Shown here: positions 1 to 8,902 of the stretch, in pieces
Layout: each line of letters begins with the position of its first letter
Numbering within the stretch: the first letter of the stretch is position 1
NCBI GenBank assembly: GCA_963807385.1
Contig: CAWEBQ010000004.1
Location: 62,001-126,000, forward strand
DNA from: JBDTSW01 sp963807385
GTDB lineage: Bacteria > Actinomycetota > Thermoleophilia > Solirubrobacterales > 70-9
Length of the DNA: 64,000 bases
Direction: 5' to 3'
The notes under the pieces: generated by a model
Told to the model about the DNA's origin: nothing
Database searches by the model: none
What the model saw: only the letters and a program-made list of their open reading frames with translations
Translations under genes and position numbers: made by a program

Positions 1-831
1 GATCCGGCTCCGCACCGGTTGGCGAGCTCCTTCGCGGCGCGTGACGACCGGATCAGGGCGGTCCGCCTGGAGCGGAACGTCGGGGTGGCGGCGGCCCGCA
101 ACGCCGCAATTGAGTCATCACCCGACACCGAGCTGATCGCCCTGCTCGACCACGACGACCGTTGGCGCCACGACTACCTCGATCGCTCGATCAGGGCCTA
201 CGATCAGGCTGCGACCGAGGCCCGCAGGATTGGGGTGGTCGCCTCCAACGCGTTGATCGAGACGTCCGAAGGGATCACCGGCGAGACGTTCGCCGACCGG
301 TTCGGTTGGGTGGACGAGATCGACTACGACGCGATGATCCAGCGAAACTGCATCTGCGCCCGCGCCGTGTTCTCCCGCGCGGCGTACGCCGAGGCCGGCG
401 GGTTCTCGCCGGAGTGCCCCGGCTACGACGACTACGACCTCTGGCTGCGGATCATCGAGGCGGGCTGGGAGGTCGTGTCCGTTCCGGAGCCGATCGCCGT
501 CTACCGCATCCACCCCGGGGCGATGTCCGCCGACCGGGTTCTGATGGCGGAGGGCGCGATGGCGAGTCATCGCCGAGCCCTCGCGCGCGGCGCGGTGGAC
601 GCGCGCAGCAAGCGCGCGCTGCGGGCCCGCATCCGCCATCACCGGGCGCTCCGAGAGCGCGCGCTCGCCAGGCGGGCGGCCGCCGATGGCCATCCGCTCG
701 CCGCCCTGGGACGGGGCGCTATGGCGGCCCCCCTCGGCCTCGTCGCCTTCCTTCAGGCGCCGTCGCGCTGGCGGGAGTGGCTCGGCGGACGGTCGGGACG
801 CACCCGGCCCTCGGCTACTACGCCCTCGTAG
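1..831 (+). CDS. Glycosyltransferase family 2, 5'-truncated by window edge
   Basis: Likely transfers an activated sugar during surface polysaccharide synthesis. The reading frame is open from base 1, so the true start and the first nucleotide-binding strand lie outside the window. Visible are the GT-A features: a conserved 'NVGVAAARNAAI' helix, the acidic metal/nucleotide motif 'ALLDHDDRW' and the downstream acceptor/base segment 'GYDDYDLWLRI'. The C-terminal part is Arg/Ala-rich and without clear family features. Its last 79 bp overlap the convergent glycosyltransferase gene at 753-1793. The family is clear; donor and acceptor are not predictable from sequence. Confidence 0.82.
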   Translation, partial: DPAPHRLASSFAARDDRIRAVRLERNVGVAAARNAAIESSPDTELIALLDHDDRWRHDYLDRSIRAYDQAATEARRIGVVASNALIETSEGITGETFADRFGWVDEIDYDAMIQRNCICARAVFSRAAYAEAGGFSPECPGYDDYDLWLRIIEAGWEVVSVPEPIAVYRIHPGAMSADRVLMAEGAMASHRRALARGAVDARSKRALRARIRHHRALRERALARRAAADGHPLAALGRGAMAAPLGLVAFLQAPSRWREWLGGRSGRTRPSATTPS

Positions 832-1793
832 ACCCCGAGGGTGCGCCGCGCGATCGCGGAGACGTCCAGCGGGGCCACCGCCTTCCGCGCCTCCGGCGCG
901 GGGCCATGTTCGATCGCGGCCTCGAGCGCCGTCGCCAGCGCGTCCGGCTCGGGCGGGCTTACGTGGCACCCAGCCACGCCCGCCAGCAGGTCCTCGACGT
1001 CGCCGACGGGAGTCGCCACCACCGGGAGCTCGGTCGCCATCGCCTCCTTGACGACGTTGGGCGACCCCTCCGATCGCGACGGCAGGATGAGGACGTCGGC
1101 GGCGTTCATGAACCGGGGCATCTCGTCGGGGGGGTTGCCCCAGGCAACTCGCAGGCGCACGTTGCCGATCCGGCGCTCGAGCCGGCGATGCGCCTCGGCG
1201 GCCAGCGGGTAGTTCTTGACGGCGAGCTCCGGGTTTCCCGCGAACAGCACGACCGGTTCGGAGCTTGGCCAGCCCAGCTCGCGTCGTGCCTGCTCGCGCG
1301 GCGTCGGCTCGAAGCGCCCCAGGTCGATGCCCGCGGGCAGGATGTGGTTGCGAGCGCGACAGCGGGCCGGCAGCCGGAGCTCCATCTGGCGCGACTGAGT
1401 GATCGTTGCGGCGGCCACCCGCGGCAGCTGCCGGAATGCCGCTGCCTCGAGGCGGCTCTTGAGGGTGATCGAGTCGCTCGGGGTTCGCTTGCCCAGCAGG
1501 TCGCTGCCCCAGTAGGTCACCACAAGGGGGGCTCGAAACTGCAGCCTCGCGACTACGGCCGAGTGCCCGTAGTGAGCGTGGACGACGTCGTAGGGACAGC
1601 GGCGGTTGAGGGCGGCCGCCCTCGCGGCGCCGGCGGCATAGTGGCGCCACCCTGCGTACCCTCGGATCGGGAGCACGTCGACGCTCGCCCCCTCGGCCTC
1701 GAGAGAATCAGCCTGGCGCTTGACGTAGGGGCCGTGCCAGGGGCGGGTCGCGTCGGGCCACATGTTGGTGATGAAAAGGACCTTCAAGGGCAT
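753..1793 (-). CDS. Glycosyltransferase family 4 (GT-B)
   Basis: A 346-residue GT-B enzyme, the usual size for family 4. The N-terminus starts with the Rossmann strand 'KVLFITNMWPD' and an acceptor-side loop 'HGPYVKRQADSL'. The nucleotide-sugar half has 'VLFAGNPELAVKNYPLA' and the donor motif 'SEGSPNVVKEAMATELPVV', with the E-x7-E glutamates. It lies head-to-head with the next glycosyltransferase and tail-to-tail with the first. All three sit in one envelope glycan locus, so it probably adds a sugar to a lipid-linked or surface glycan. The exact substrate is unknown. Confidence 0.88.
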   Translation of the reverse strand: MPLKVLFITNMWPDATRPWHGPYVKRQADSLEAEGASVDVLPIRGYAGWRHYAAGAARAAALNRRCPYDVVHAHYGHSAVVARLQFRAPLVVTYWGSDLLGKRTPSDSITLKSRLEAAAFRQLPRVAAATITQSRQMELRLPARCRARNHILPAGIDLGRFEPTPREQARRELGWPSSEPVVLFAGNPELAVKNYPLAAEAHRRLERRIGNVRLRVAWGNPPDEMPRFMNAADVLILPSRSEGSPNVVKEAMATELPVVATPVGDVEDLLAGVAGCHVSPPEPDALATALEAAIEHGPAPEARKAVAPLDVSAIARRTLGVYEGVVAEGRVRPDRPPSHSRQRDGA

Positions 1794-1860
1794 ATTCGGA
1801 CGCTCGACCGCCGGCGGCGAGGGCGCGGGCAGGGTAGCGGTCGGCGCGACACGTCACCGC

Positions 1861-3009
1861 GTGGCGATGCTCCTGGAGAACAACCCCTATCCCGCTGACG
1901 TTCGCGTTCGCCGCGAGGCCGAAACGCTGGTGTGCGCGGGCCACGAAGTTCTGGTGGTGGCGCCGCGCGCAGACGGGCAATCCAGGCAGGAGGCCGTCGA
2001 CGGGGTTCAGGTGCGGCGCTTTCACCTGCCTGCCGGGGGGCGTGGGATCCGGTCGTTCCTGATCGAGTACTTGGTGGGGGCGTTTGCGCTGAACCTCGCC
2101 GCCGCGCGTGCGCTCGTTGGCGGGGCGGATGTCCTGCACCTCCACAACCCGCCGGACGTTCTCTTCCCGGCCGGGTTCCTCGCCCGGCTCCTCGGCCGCA
2201 CGGTCGTCTTCGATCACCACGACCTCTTCCCGGAGCTGATCGAGGCGCGGTACGGCCCAGGAGCGTGGGTCCGGCTCGCGCTGATCGCCGAGCGCGCGAC
2301 GTTCGCGGTCGCCAACACGGTCCTGGCGGCGAACGAGTCGCACGCGGAGATCGCTCGTGGGCGGGGAAGAAAGGCACCCGCGGCGGTGACCGTCGTTCGC
2401 AATGGGCCGCCGCATGGGTGGCTGTCGGTAGACACCGCCGATCGCCCGGGCGACCTGCGCGATCCCCACCTGGTCTATCTCGGCGCCGTCGCGCAGCAGG
2501 ACGGCGTCGAGGCGCTGGCCGAGGTACTCGTGCTTCTGGCCGAGCGGCACGGCCTGCCGGATGCCCGCCTCACGATCGTCGGCGACGGTGACGCCCGCCC
2601 GCAGGTCGAGTCCGCGATGGCCCGGGCCGGCGTGCTCGAGCGAGTCGAGATCACGGGCTGGGTGCAGACGGCGAAGGTGCCCGAGCGCGTCGGCGCAGCC
2701 GACATCTGCCTCGATCCGGCGCCGCCCAACGGCGTCAACGAGCGCTCGACGATGATCAAGATCGCCGAGTACATGTCGCTCGGCAAGCCGCTCGTCGCCT
2801 ACGACTTGCTCGAGACCGGGAGGACGGTGGGTGAGGCGGGCGTCCTGGTTCCCCCGGCCGACATCGAGCTGTTCGCCGCCGCGGTGGCGGCTCTGGCCCG
2901 GGACCCTGATCGCCGCGGGCGCCTGGGCCGGCTTGCACGGGAGCGCGCCCGAGGCCTGACGTGGGAGCGCTCCGAGCAGGACCTGCTGGCCGCGTATGGA
3001 CGGCTGTAG
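1861..3009 (+). CDS. Glycosyltransferase family 4, divergent from the preceding gene
   Basis: A GT-B glycosyltransferase of about 382 residues. The open frame extends up to 1762, but that would overlap the start of the divergent gene. I place the start at GTG 1861 (ATG 1867 is an alternative), because the conserved first strand 'VAMLLENNPYPADVRVRRE' begins there. Later motifs are 'VVFDHHDLFPE', 'LVYLGAVAQQDGVE' (start of the C-terminal Rossmann fold) and 'EYMSLGKPLVAYDLLE' (donor-binding E-x7-E). The N-terminal 'ADVRVRRE' and 'HHDLFPE' are common in polysaccharide GT4 enzymes. It probably works with the adjacent epimerase and ligase. No strong ribosome binding site is visible. Confidence 0.85.
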   Translation: MAMLLENNPYPADVRVRREAETLVCAGHEVLVVAPRADGQSRQEAVDGVQVRRFHLPAGGRGIRSFLIEYLVGAFALNLAAARALVGGADVLHLHNPPDVLFPAGFLARLLGRTVVFDHHDLFPELIEARYGPGAWVRLALIAERATFAVANTVLAANESHAEIARGRGRKAPAAVTVVRNGPPHGWLSVDTADRPGDLRDPHLVYLGAVAQQDGVEALAEVLVLLAERHGLPDARLTIVGDGDARPQVESAMARAGVLERVEITGWVQTAKVPERVGAADICLDPAPPNGVNERSTMIKIAEYMSLGKPLVAYDLLETGRTVGEAGVLVPPADIELFAAAVAALARDPDRRGRLGRLARERARGLTWERSEQDLLAAYGRL

Positions 3010-3129
3010 CGGCCGGCCGTAGTCACCCGGCGCGGACCTGGCCCCACTCGCTGCACAGGGCAGCGATCCGGCTGCCTGTAAGTTGTGCCCCGACGTTGGG
3101 CCGCGTCCGGCTCGGACCTTGGAGGACCA

Positions 3130-4128
3130 TTGCATCACCTGATCACCGGCGGGGCCGGGTTCGTCGGCTCCCATCTCTGCGAGGAGTTGATTCGCAGGGG
3201 CGAGCACGTACACGCGCTCGATGATCTGTCAACGGGAGCGATGGAGAACATCGCCCACCTCCGCGAGCATCCCGCATTCGGCTACACGATCGATTCGGCG
3301 GCCAACGAGTCGATGGTCGCCGAGCTCGTCGATCAGGCCGACGTCGTCTATCACCTGGCAGCCGCGGTCGGGGTCGAGTTGATCGTCGAGAGTCCGGTGC
3401 GGACGATCGAGACCAACGTCCACTGCACCGAGGTCGTCCTCTCGCAGGCCGGTAAGAAGCGCAAGCCGGTATTCATCGCCTCCACGAGCGAGGTCTACGG
3501 CAAGGGTGATGCGCTGCCGTTCAACGAGAAGGGGGACCTGGTCCTTGGCCCGACGACCACGGGCCGCTGGGCGTACGCGTGCTCGAAGGCCATCGACGAG
3601 TTTCTGGCCGTGGCGTACTGGAAGGAACGCGGGCTGCCGACGGTCATAGGGCGCCTGTTCAACACCGTCGGACCGCGCCAGACGGGCCGTTACGGCATGG
3701 TGATCCCCAGCTTTGTCAGCCAGGCGCTTGCCGGGCGCGCCTTAACCGTGTATGGGGACGGTGAGCAGCGCCGCTGCTTTTGCCATGTCGGTGACGTCGT
3801 CGCGGCGATCGCGGACCTGATGGCGCGTGAAGACACCTTCGGCGAGGTGGTCAACATCGGCAGCACCGAGGAGATCTCAATCGGCGATCTGGCACGCCGC
3901 GTGAGGGATGCTGCGGGCTCCTCCTCGGAGATCACCCTGGTTCCCTACGACGAGGCCTACGAGGAGGGATTCGAGGACATGCACCGTCGGATCCCCGACA
4001 TCGGCAAGATCGACCGCATCCTGGGCTGGCAGCCAACCCGGGACCTGGACGCGATTCTGGCCGACGTCATCGCGTTCCAGCGCGGGCGCGACCGGGAACG
4101 GGGCCGCTCCGTCGGCGACCCCGCCTGA
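3130..4128 (+). CDS. NAD-dependent epimerase/dehydratase (UDP-sugar 4-epimerase or UDP-glucuronate decarboxylase type)
   Basis: An extended short-chain dehydrogenase of about 332 residues acting on a nucleotide sugar. The start is TTG 3130: a GGAGG ribosome binding site lies at 3121-3125 and the nucleotide-binding motif 'LITGGAGFVGSHL' follows at once. Other hallmarks are 'DDLSTG', the catalytic Ser region 'FIASTSEVYGKG' and the Tyr-Lys pair in 'WAYACSKAIDE'. 'VIGRLFNTVGPRQTGRYGMV' resembles UDP-glucuronate decarboxylase or GalE-like enzymes. It should supply a sugar donor for the flanking glycosyltransferases. The gene for the O-antigen-ligase-like protein begins two bases after its stop, indicating one operon. 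Confidence 0.88.
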   Translation: MHHLITGGAGFVGSHLCEELIRRGEHVHALDDLSTGAMENIAHLREHPAFGYTIDSAANESMVAELVDQADVVYHLAAAVGVELIVESPVRTIETNVHCTEVVLSQAGKKRKPVFIASTSEVYGKGDALPFNEKGDLVLGPTTTGRWAYACSKAIDEFLAVAYWKERGLPTVIGRLFNTVGPRQTGRYGMVIPSFVSQALAGRALTVYGDGEQRRCFCHVGDVVAAIADLMAREDTFGEVVNIGSTEEISIGDLARRVRDAAGSSSEITLVPYDEAYEEGFEDMHRRIPDIGKIDRILGWQPTRDLDAILADVIAFQRGRDRERGRSVGDPA

Positions 4129-4130
4129 GC

Positions 4131-6227
4131 GTGCGCCGGATCGCCAGCCGCAGGTACGCCTTCCGCGCCTGGCGCGCCAGGACGAACCTCATCGACGGTT
4201 TCATCGCGGCCGCCCCAGGGATCCTGGTCGTGGGCGTCCTCGTGACCTTCGCCGCCACGGAGGGGGGTTTTCTTCCCGTCACCTGGTACCCGGGGCTGAT
4301 CTTCGCCGTGCTGCTCCTGGCAGCGATCCTCTCCGGCCGCCTCTCGGCGTTGGGCGGCATGCCCCGGTCGATCAAGGCGGCGCTGATCCTCGGCGCCCTG
4401 TTCGTCGCCTGGAGCTACGCCTCGATCGCGTGGGCAGACATAAGCGGAGTGGCATGGGAGGCGGCCAACCGGTCGATGCTGTACTTCGCGCTGTTCGCGA
4501 CGTTCAGCCTCATCCCCTGGCGCGCCTGGACCGCGGCGACCACGCTTGGCGTGCTCGGGCTGGGCCTGGCGCTGGTCGGCTTCGTGGTCGTCGTCAAGGC
4601 CGGAGCCGCGCCGGACCCAAGCAGCTACCTGATCAAGAGTCGCTTCGCCGAGCCCGTCGGCTATCCGAACGGCAATGCGGCTCTATTCATCTCAGCGGCG
4701 GTGCCCCTCCTCTTCCTCGGCTCGAGAGCCGAGACGCCGTGGCCGCTGCGGGGGCTCACGCTGGGCGCGGTCACCGTCCTGGTGCAGCTCGCCGTCCTCG
4801 CTCAGAGCCGCGGCTCGGTGCTGGCCGGCGGGGTGGCCTTGATCCTCTACTTCATCTTCGTCCCGGACCGCGCCAGGTCGCTCGTGGCCGTGCTCGCGAT
4901 CGCCGCGGCGACGGTCTGGTCGCTCGACGCGCAGCTCTCGGTCTTCTCGGAGTCGGCGGCGGGGAACGATGTCGGGGCAGCCCTCGAGCGCGCCGCCGAC
5001 GGCATGGCTCGCTCGTTCGTGGTGCTGACCGCCTTCGGTGCGCTGTGGGGGCTCGTCGGGCGCGAGGTCAGTGTGTCCGAGGCGGTGGCCGCGAGGGCGC
5101 GAAGGTTCGGCACGGCGGCCATCGTGGTGGCGGCCATCGGAGCGGTGGCCGCGACGGTGGCCGTAGTCGGCAACCCGGTGCGGGAGGTCGAACGCAGCTG
5201 GGAGGAGTTCACCTCCGGACACCCGTCGGACTTCGGGTCCTCGCGCTTCGACGCCGGTCTGGGCAGCTACCGCAGTGAGTACTGGGACGTCGCGCTGGAG
5301 GAGCTGGGTAGCCGGCCCCTCGGTGGCATGGGGGCCGGCAACTTCACGGTCGCCTACGCGCGCGAGCGCTCTCGCGCCACCGAGGAGCCGCTGTACGCGC
5401 ACAGCCTGCCGATCGAGGTGGCCAGTCAAACGGGAATCGTCGGCGCCGCCCTGTTCGGGGGCTCGATCGCCTTCGCTTTCGCAGCCGCGTGGGGAGCGCG
5501 ACGTCTCTCCCCCTTCAGCCGAGGCCTGGCGTCGTCGTCGGCGCTGGTCTTTGCGTACTGGTTCCTGCACGCCGCAGCCGATTGGTTCTGGGCGCTTCCC
5601 GCTCTGAGCGGGGTCGCCTTCGCATGTCTGGGCATGGCTGCGGGAATGGGCGCCGCCGCGAATGCCCGGGCGGCGGAAGACCGCGTCCGGGGCGGGGGCG
5701 AAGAGGGGGAGCACCAGCGTGGTGGCAGAGGCCTGGCGCTGGCGCAGGTCTCGGTCGTCGTGGTCACCCTGCTGATCCTCGCCGCCGCGATACCCCCGTG
5801 GCTGGCAGCCGTCGAAGTGGGGAAGGCCAGGGCCGGCTGGGAGTCCGACCCGCAGCGCGCCTTCGATCGACTCGAGCGAGCTCGGGCCCTCAACCCCCTG
5901 AGCGACCAGCCGGACCTGCTCGCGGCCGCAATCGCGGTCGAGCTCGGCGACCGCGACCGCGCGCGGATGGCCTACGCGCGGGCTGTGGAGCGAGCCCCGA
6001 AGAGCTGGTTTGCTCAGCAGCAACTCGGCATCGAGGAATCGCTCGCCGGGCACCCGCACGCGGCCCTTCTCAGTCTGCGTGAGGCCAGGGACCTCAACCC
6101 GCTCGAGGAGATCACGCACGAGGCGATCCCCAGAGTCGCTACGATTACGCTTGCAGAGGCGACGCTGGCACGGGATCATCTGGAAGAGCAGGTATGCTTA
6201 CCCGTGCCTACCGTGGCTTCATGTTGA
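4131..6227 (+). CDS. O-antigen ligase / Wzy-like polytopic membrane protein with C-terminal TPR region
   Basis: A 698-residue protein with about a dozen hydrophobic segments in residues 20-510, then a soluble repeat region. The large periplasmic loop and the segment 'LAQSRGSVLAGGVALILYF' fit the Wzy_C/O-antigen-ligase family, which polymerises or ligates lipid-linked glycans outside the membrane. 'PLGGMGAGNFTVAYARERS' followed by 'EEPLYAHSLPIEVASQTGIV' is the typical loop with conserved Arg and His. Residues ~570-680 look like TPRs ('RAFDRLERARALNPLSDQPD'). The GTG start lies two bases after the upstream stop. As the organism is probably Gram-positive, the product is likely a cell-wall or capsular glycan. 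Confidence 0.85.
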   Translation: MRRIASRRYAFRAWRARTNLIDGFIAAAPGILVVGVLVTFAATEGGFLPVTWYPGLIFAVLLLAAILSGRLSALGGMPRSIKAALILGALFVAWSYASIAWADISGVAWEAANRSMLYFALFATFSLIPWRAWTAATTLGVLGLGLALVGFVVVVKAGAAPDPSSYLIKSRFAEPVGYPNGNAALFISAAVPLLFLGSRAETPWPLRGLTLGAVTVLVQLAVLAQSRGSVLAGGVALILYFIFVPDRARSLVAVLAIAAATVWSLDAQLSVFSESAAGNDVGAALERAADGMARSFVVLTAFGALWGLVGREVSVSEAVAARARRFGTAAIVVAAIGAVAATVAVVGNPVREVERSWEEFTSGHPSDFGSSRFDAGLGSYRSEYWDVALEELGSRPLGGMGAGNFTVAYARERSRATEEPLYAHSLPIEVASQTGIVGAALFGGSIAFAFAAAWGARRLSPFSRGLASSSALVFAYWFLHAAADWFWALPALSGVAFACLGMAAGMGAAANARAAEDRVRGGGEEGEHQRGGRGLALAQVSVVVVTLLILAAAIPPWLAAVEVGKARAGWESDPQRAFDRLERARALNPLSDQPDLLAAAIAVELGDRDRARMAYARAVERAPKSWFAQQQLGIEESLAGHPHAALLSLREARDLNPLEEITHEAIPRVATITLAEATLARDHLEEQVCLPVPTVASC

Positions 6228-6265
6228 CCCGGCCTGCGATACTCAGACAGGGGGATGGACAGGGA

Positions 6266-6547
6266 ATGATGACTTTGATTCACACTTTTTCTCCGCGACG
6301 TACCGTGCTCACCGTGATGGTCGTGGCTGGCCTCGGCCTGCTGCTCCTGGCTCCCATGGCGCTCGCTGCCGAGTCGTCCCTGGGCGTCTACGGCGGTTCG
6401 GCGCAGTCACTTGTCGATGCCAAGACGGGCGCCGGCGGCGCTCCGCTGCCCAGCACCGGGTTGGCGGTCTTCTTCCTCGTGGCGAGCGCAGCCGTAACGC
6501 TCGGCCTTGGCCTCGGCTTCCGCCGCCTCGCCGACCGCGCCGGCTGA
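6266..6547 (+). CDS. Very small LPXTG-type cell-wall-anchored protein
   Basis: About 93 residues. A hydrophobic signal peptide ('VLTVMVVAGLGLLLL', cleavage near 'ALAA') leads to a mature stretch of only ~40 residues. A sortase-like signal follows: 'PLPSTG', a hydrophobic span ('LAVFFLVASAAVTLGL') and the basic tail 'FRRLADRAG'. The frame is open from 6194 but overlaps the upstream gene. I prefer the tandem ATGs at 6266/6269, just before the signal peptide. No sortase gene lies in the window. It may be a surface-exposed tag or carrier, or a membrane protein that only resembles a sortase substrate. Confidence 0.6.
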   Translation: MMTLIHTFSPRRTVLTVMVVAGLGLLLLAPMALAAESSLGVYGGSAQSLVDAKTGAGGAPLPSTGLAVFFLVASAAVTLGLGLGFRRLADRAG

Positions 6548-6580
6548 GGCCCTCCAAGTCCGAGGGTGCGGACCGTCCGG

Positions 6581-6766
6581 CTAGAGCCGGGCGCAGGTCA
6601 GGCCGATCTCGAACGACGCCTGCGAGGCGGTTGGATTGTGGCCGGGGTTGATCGGAAGCGCTGATGTCTGCGAGCACTGCGGCGAGCTGGGCACCTTCAG
6701 AGGCTTACCCACAGCGATCGGAACACACCGGTCTTTCGGTTCCCACTTGACTCGCCCCCTGCACCG
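6581..6766 (-). pseudogene. C-terminal relic of a secreted-protein paralogue
   Basis: In the 312-bp gap after the LPXTG gene the minus strand has an open frame ending at 6581 and closed upstream by a stop at 6767-6769. It has no ATG, but its last 18 residues ('NPTASQASFEIGLTCARL') match the end of the secreted protein at 8903-9802 ('NPTGSEATFEISLICARL') at 13 positions. The flanking DNA past the stop is similar too. The rest of the frame ('KWEPKDRCVPIAVG...') is unrelated to that protein. I read it as the surviving tail of a duplicated and decayed gene. Confidence 0.5.
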
Positions 6767-6859
6767 TTATAGGAGCGGCCGGACATGAGCCCCACCCAGC
6801 ACACCTGGCGGATCATCCGCAAGTAGGCCGCGACCACGGGCCCGCGGGCTCCGCGGCCC

Positions 6860-8812
6860 CTACTTCCGCTTCTTCCCCTTCGACAACTCAGACCCGTTCC
6901 CGGTGCTATCGGTCTGGTTTGCCGTAAGCACCCAGCTCTTCTTGACGCCCTTGCCCGGCGCCTTCAGCTTCCAGGTGCCGTCGGGCTTGACGTCTTTGGT
7001 GCCGATCAGCTTCTTGAGCCGCTGGGGGAAGTCGCCCTCGGGTGAGCCGGAGCGGTAGACCCACACCTGGCCGCTGGGGCCGGCGGTGCCGGAGATCGTC
7101 TTCGCGGTGATCTGCTTGACCTTGGGCGCCTCGACGCCGGCGTTCGGGCCCGTCGCGCCGTTGCCCGGGCCGGGGGTGCCCTGGAGGTCGATGAAGAGCC
7201 CGTCGGCTGGGCCGCCGAGGTTGGCGAGGATCTGGTTGCCGTCGTTGCCGTCGCCCACGATGGTGATCGCGTCGCCGCCGATGTCGCCGAACTCGTTGGC
7301 CAGGGCCGGGTCGTTGCTGCCGATCGCGTTGCCGGTGGAGTTGCCGAGAGCCTCGTCGATGAAGATCCCGGAGCCGCCGACGGCGCCGAGTTCGCCGAGC
7401 ACGTTGTCCTTGATCTCCGCCCCCGTGAGCTCCTCGGCGAAGATCGCCAGACCGCTCGTGTTGCCGACCGCGTTCCCCTGGATCAGGTGGTTGGAGCCCG
7501 AGACGTTCATGCCGAGGAAGCCGCCGGACTCCGCCACGCCGGCCAGGCCGATGTGGTTCGAGGTGATCTGCGCTCCGTCGCCGACGACCGTCATCGAATC
7601 GATCACCCCGTCGGCGGCGATCGTGTTGTTGATGATGTCCGCCCCGCCGGTGCTACTGGAGTCCACGTCGATGGCGCTTCCGATCGTTCCTTCGATGACA
7701 GCCGTGCCATCCCGGTTCGCGCCGATCGTGTTCGCCTCGACCGCCAGGTTGTCGGCCCCGCCGTTGGCGTGGACCCCGTGGACGCCACCGGCCATCTGGT
7801 TGCCGTTGAGGGTGATGTTGTCGGCGTCGCCCACGGCGACGAGAATGCCGTTGGCCCACGCCGTCCCGGCCGTCCCGGCGGCGTTCACGCCGATGTGGTT
7901 GTTCCGGATCGTGACGTCGTTGGCGGTTGAGGTCTCGTTGGGATTGAGGACACCCCTCAGGCCGATACCCGGGGTCGAGTTCGTGCCCGCGGCGGCGATC
8001 ACGTTGCAGCCCGCGTCGCACTCGGGGCTCGCGTTCCCGGTGGCTGGGCCGATGTCGACGTTGCTCGGCGCCTGGTTTGAGATGTTGCCCGCGATGTCGA
8101 TGTCGGTCGTCGTGTTCGCCGCGACGGTCCCGTCGGCCTTGACGCCGAAGCGGCTGAACAGCACGTCGACGTTGGTCGCCGCGTTGCCGAAGATGCGCAT
8201 CCCGACGGCGTTCCCGGCGATGACGTTCCCGCCGAAGTTCACCGCGCCCACCTCCGCGTTCGGTCCCGCGATGAAGAGGCCGGTCTGGTTACCGTCGACC
8301 GCCCCGCCGAGCTTGAGGCCGAAGTAGCTGTTGGTGAGATGGGCGCTGCCGCCCGTGTTCGAGTGCTGAAACCCGGTGAGGCTGTCGAAGATTGCGACGC
8401 CCCTCATCGAGAAGTCGCCGCCCTGGACCCGGACCGCGATGTCGCCGGGGGGCCCATCGATGCCGACGCAGGGGGCCGTGAGCGAGCAGTTCGCCTGGAG
8501 GTTCAGGTTCTCGTCGCTTGTCACCCCGGCGCCAGCCATGGTGATGGTCGCGTCGCCCGGGACCGTTTCGACGCCGTCGAACGGGGTGATGTTGAAGATG
8601 ATGGTGTCGACGTCCGACGCGGGGTCGTTGTCGTCGGCGAGTGCGAAGGCCCCCCTCAGGCTGCAGTTGCCCGGCTCACCGAAGCAGGCCGTGTCGCCAG
8701 CGGAGTCCCCGGTCGAATCGACGAAGAACGTGTCGTTGTCCGCCTGGGCGGTTCCCGCGCCCGCCAGCCATGCCGCCACGACGACAGCTGTCCCGCCCAC
8801 CAGTCTCCGCAT
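6860..8812 (-). CDS. Secreted right-handed beta-helix protein with CSLREA domain
   Basis: About 650 residues. The start is ATG 8812, eight codons inside the longest frame, because GGGAGG lies seven bases upstream and a signal peptide follows ('RRLVGGTAVVVAAWLAGAG', cut near 'AQA'). Next comes the CSLREA-type segment 'CSLRGAFALADDNDP', then many short beta-helix rungs rich in 'N-x-I/V-x-N-N-x-I/V-G' (for example 'VTIRNNHIGVNAAGT'). The C-terminal ~90 residues ('VKQITAKTISGTAGPSGQVW') look like a carbohydrate-binding or Ig-like beta-sandwich. Such proteins are exported and often bind or cleave polysaccharides; no catalytic residues are evident. A cell-surface adhesin role is as likely as an enzyme. 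Confidence 0.78.
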   Translation of the reverse strand: MRRLVGGTAVVVAAWLAGAGTAQADNDTFFVDSTGDSAGDTACFGEPGNCSLRGAFALADDNDPASDVDTIIFNITPFDGVETVPGDATITMAGAGVTSDENLNLQANCSLTAPCVGIDGPPGDIAVRVQGGDFSMRGVAIFDSLTGFQHSNTGGSAHLTNSYFGLKLGGAVDGNQTGLFIAGPNAEVGAVNFGGNVIAGNAVGMRIFGNAATNVDVLFSRFGVKADGTVAANTTTDIDIAGNISNQAPSNVDIGPATGNASPECDAGCNVIAAAGTNSTPGIGLRGVLNPNETSTANDVTIRNNHIGVNAAGTAGTAWANGILVAVGDADNITLNGNQMAGGVHGVHANGGADNLAVEANTIGANRDGTAVIEGTIGSAIDVDSSSTGGADIINNTIAADGVIDSMTVVGDGAQITSNHIGLAGVAESGGFLGMNVSGSNHLIQGNAVGNTSGLAIFAEELTGAEIKDNVLGELGAVGGSGIFIDEALGNSTGNAIGSNDPALANEFGDIGGDAITIVGDGNDGNQILANLGGPADGLFIDLQGTPGPGNGATGPNAGVEAPKVKQITAKTISGTAGPSGQVWVYRSGSPEGDFPQRLKKLIGTKDVKPDGTWKLKAPGKGVKKSWVLTANQTDSTGNGSELSKGKKRK

Positions 8813-8902
8813 CACGATGCCTCCCGTTCGTTGCATGCGCCCCGCGGGCAGTCTATGCCGGAGACGGGAGCCACGGAGAGCGAGGACGTGCGCCCCGTCC
8901 GA

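Noticed and set aside
118..1650. 510-codon minus-strand open frame over the first two glycosyltransferases
   Set aside because: It is Arg/Pro/Gly-rich with no family motif, and covers two genes with clear homology; it is a GC-rich antisense shadow.
7086..8327. 413-codon plus-strand frame opposite the beta-helix gene
   Set aside because: Composition is Pro/Ala/Ser with no domain; the minus strand has a signal peptide, ribosome site and CSLREA motif.
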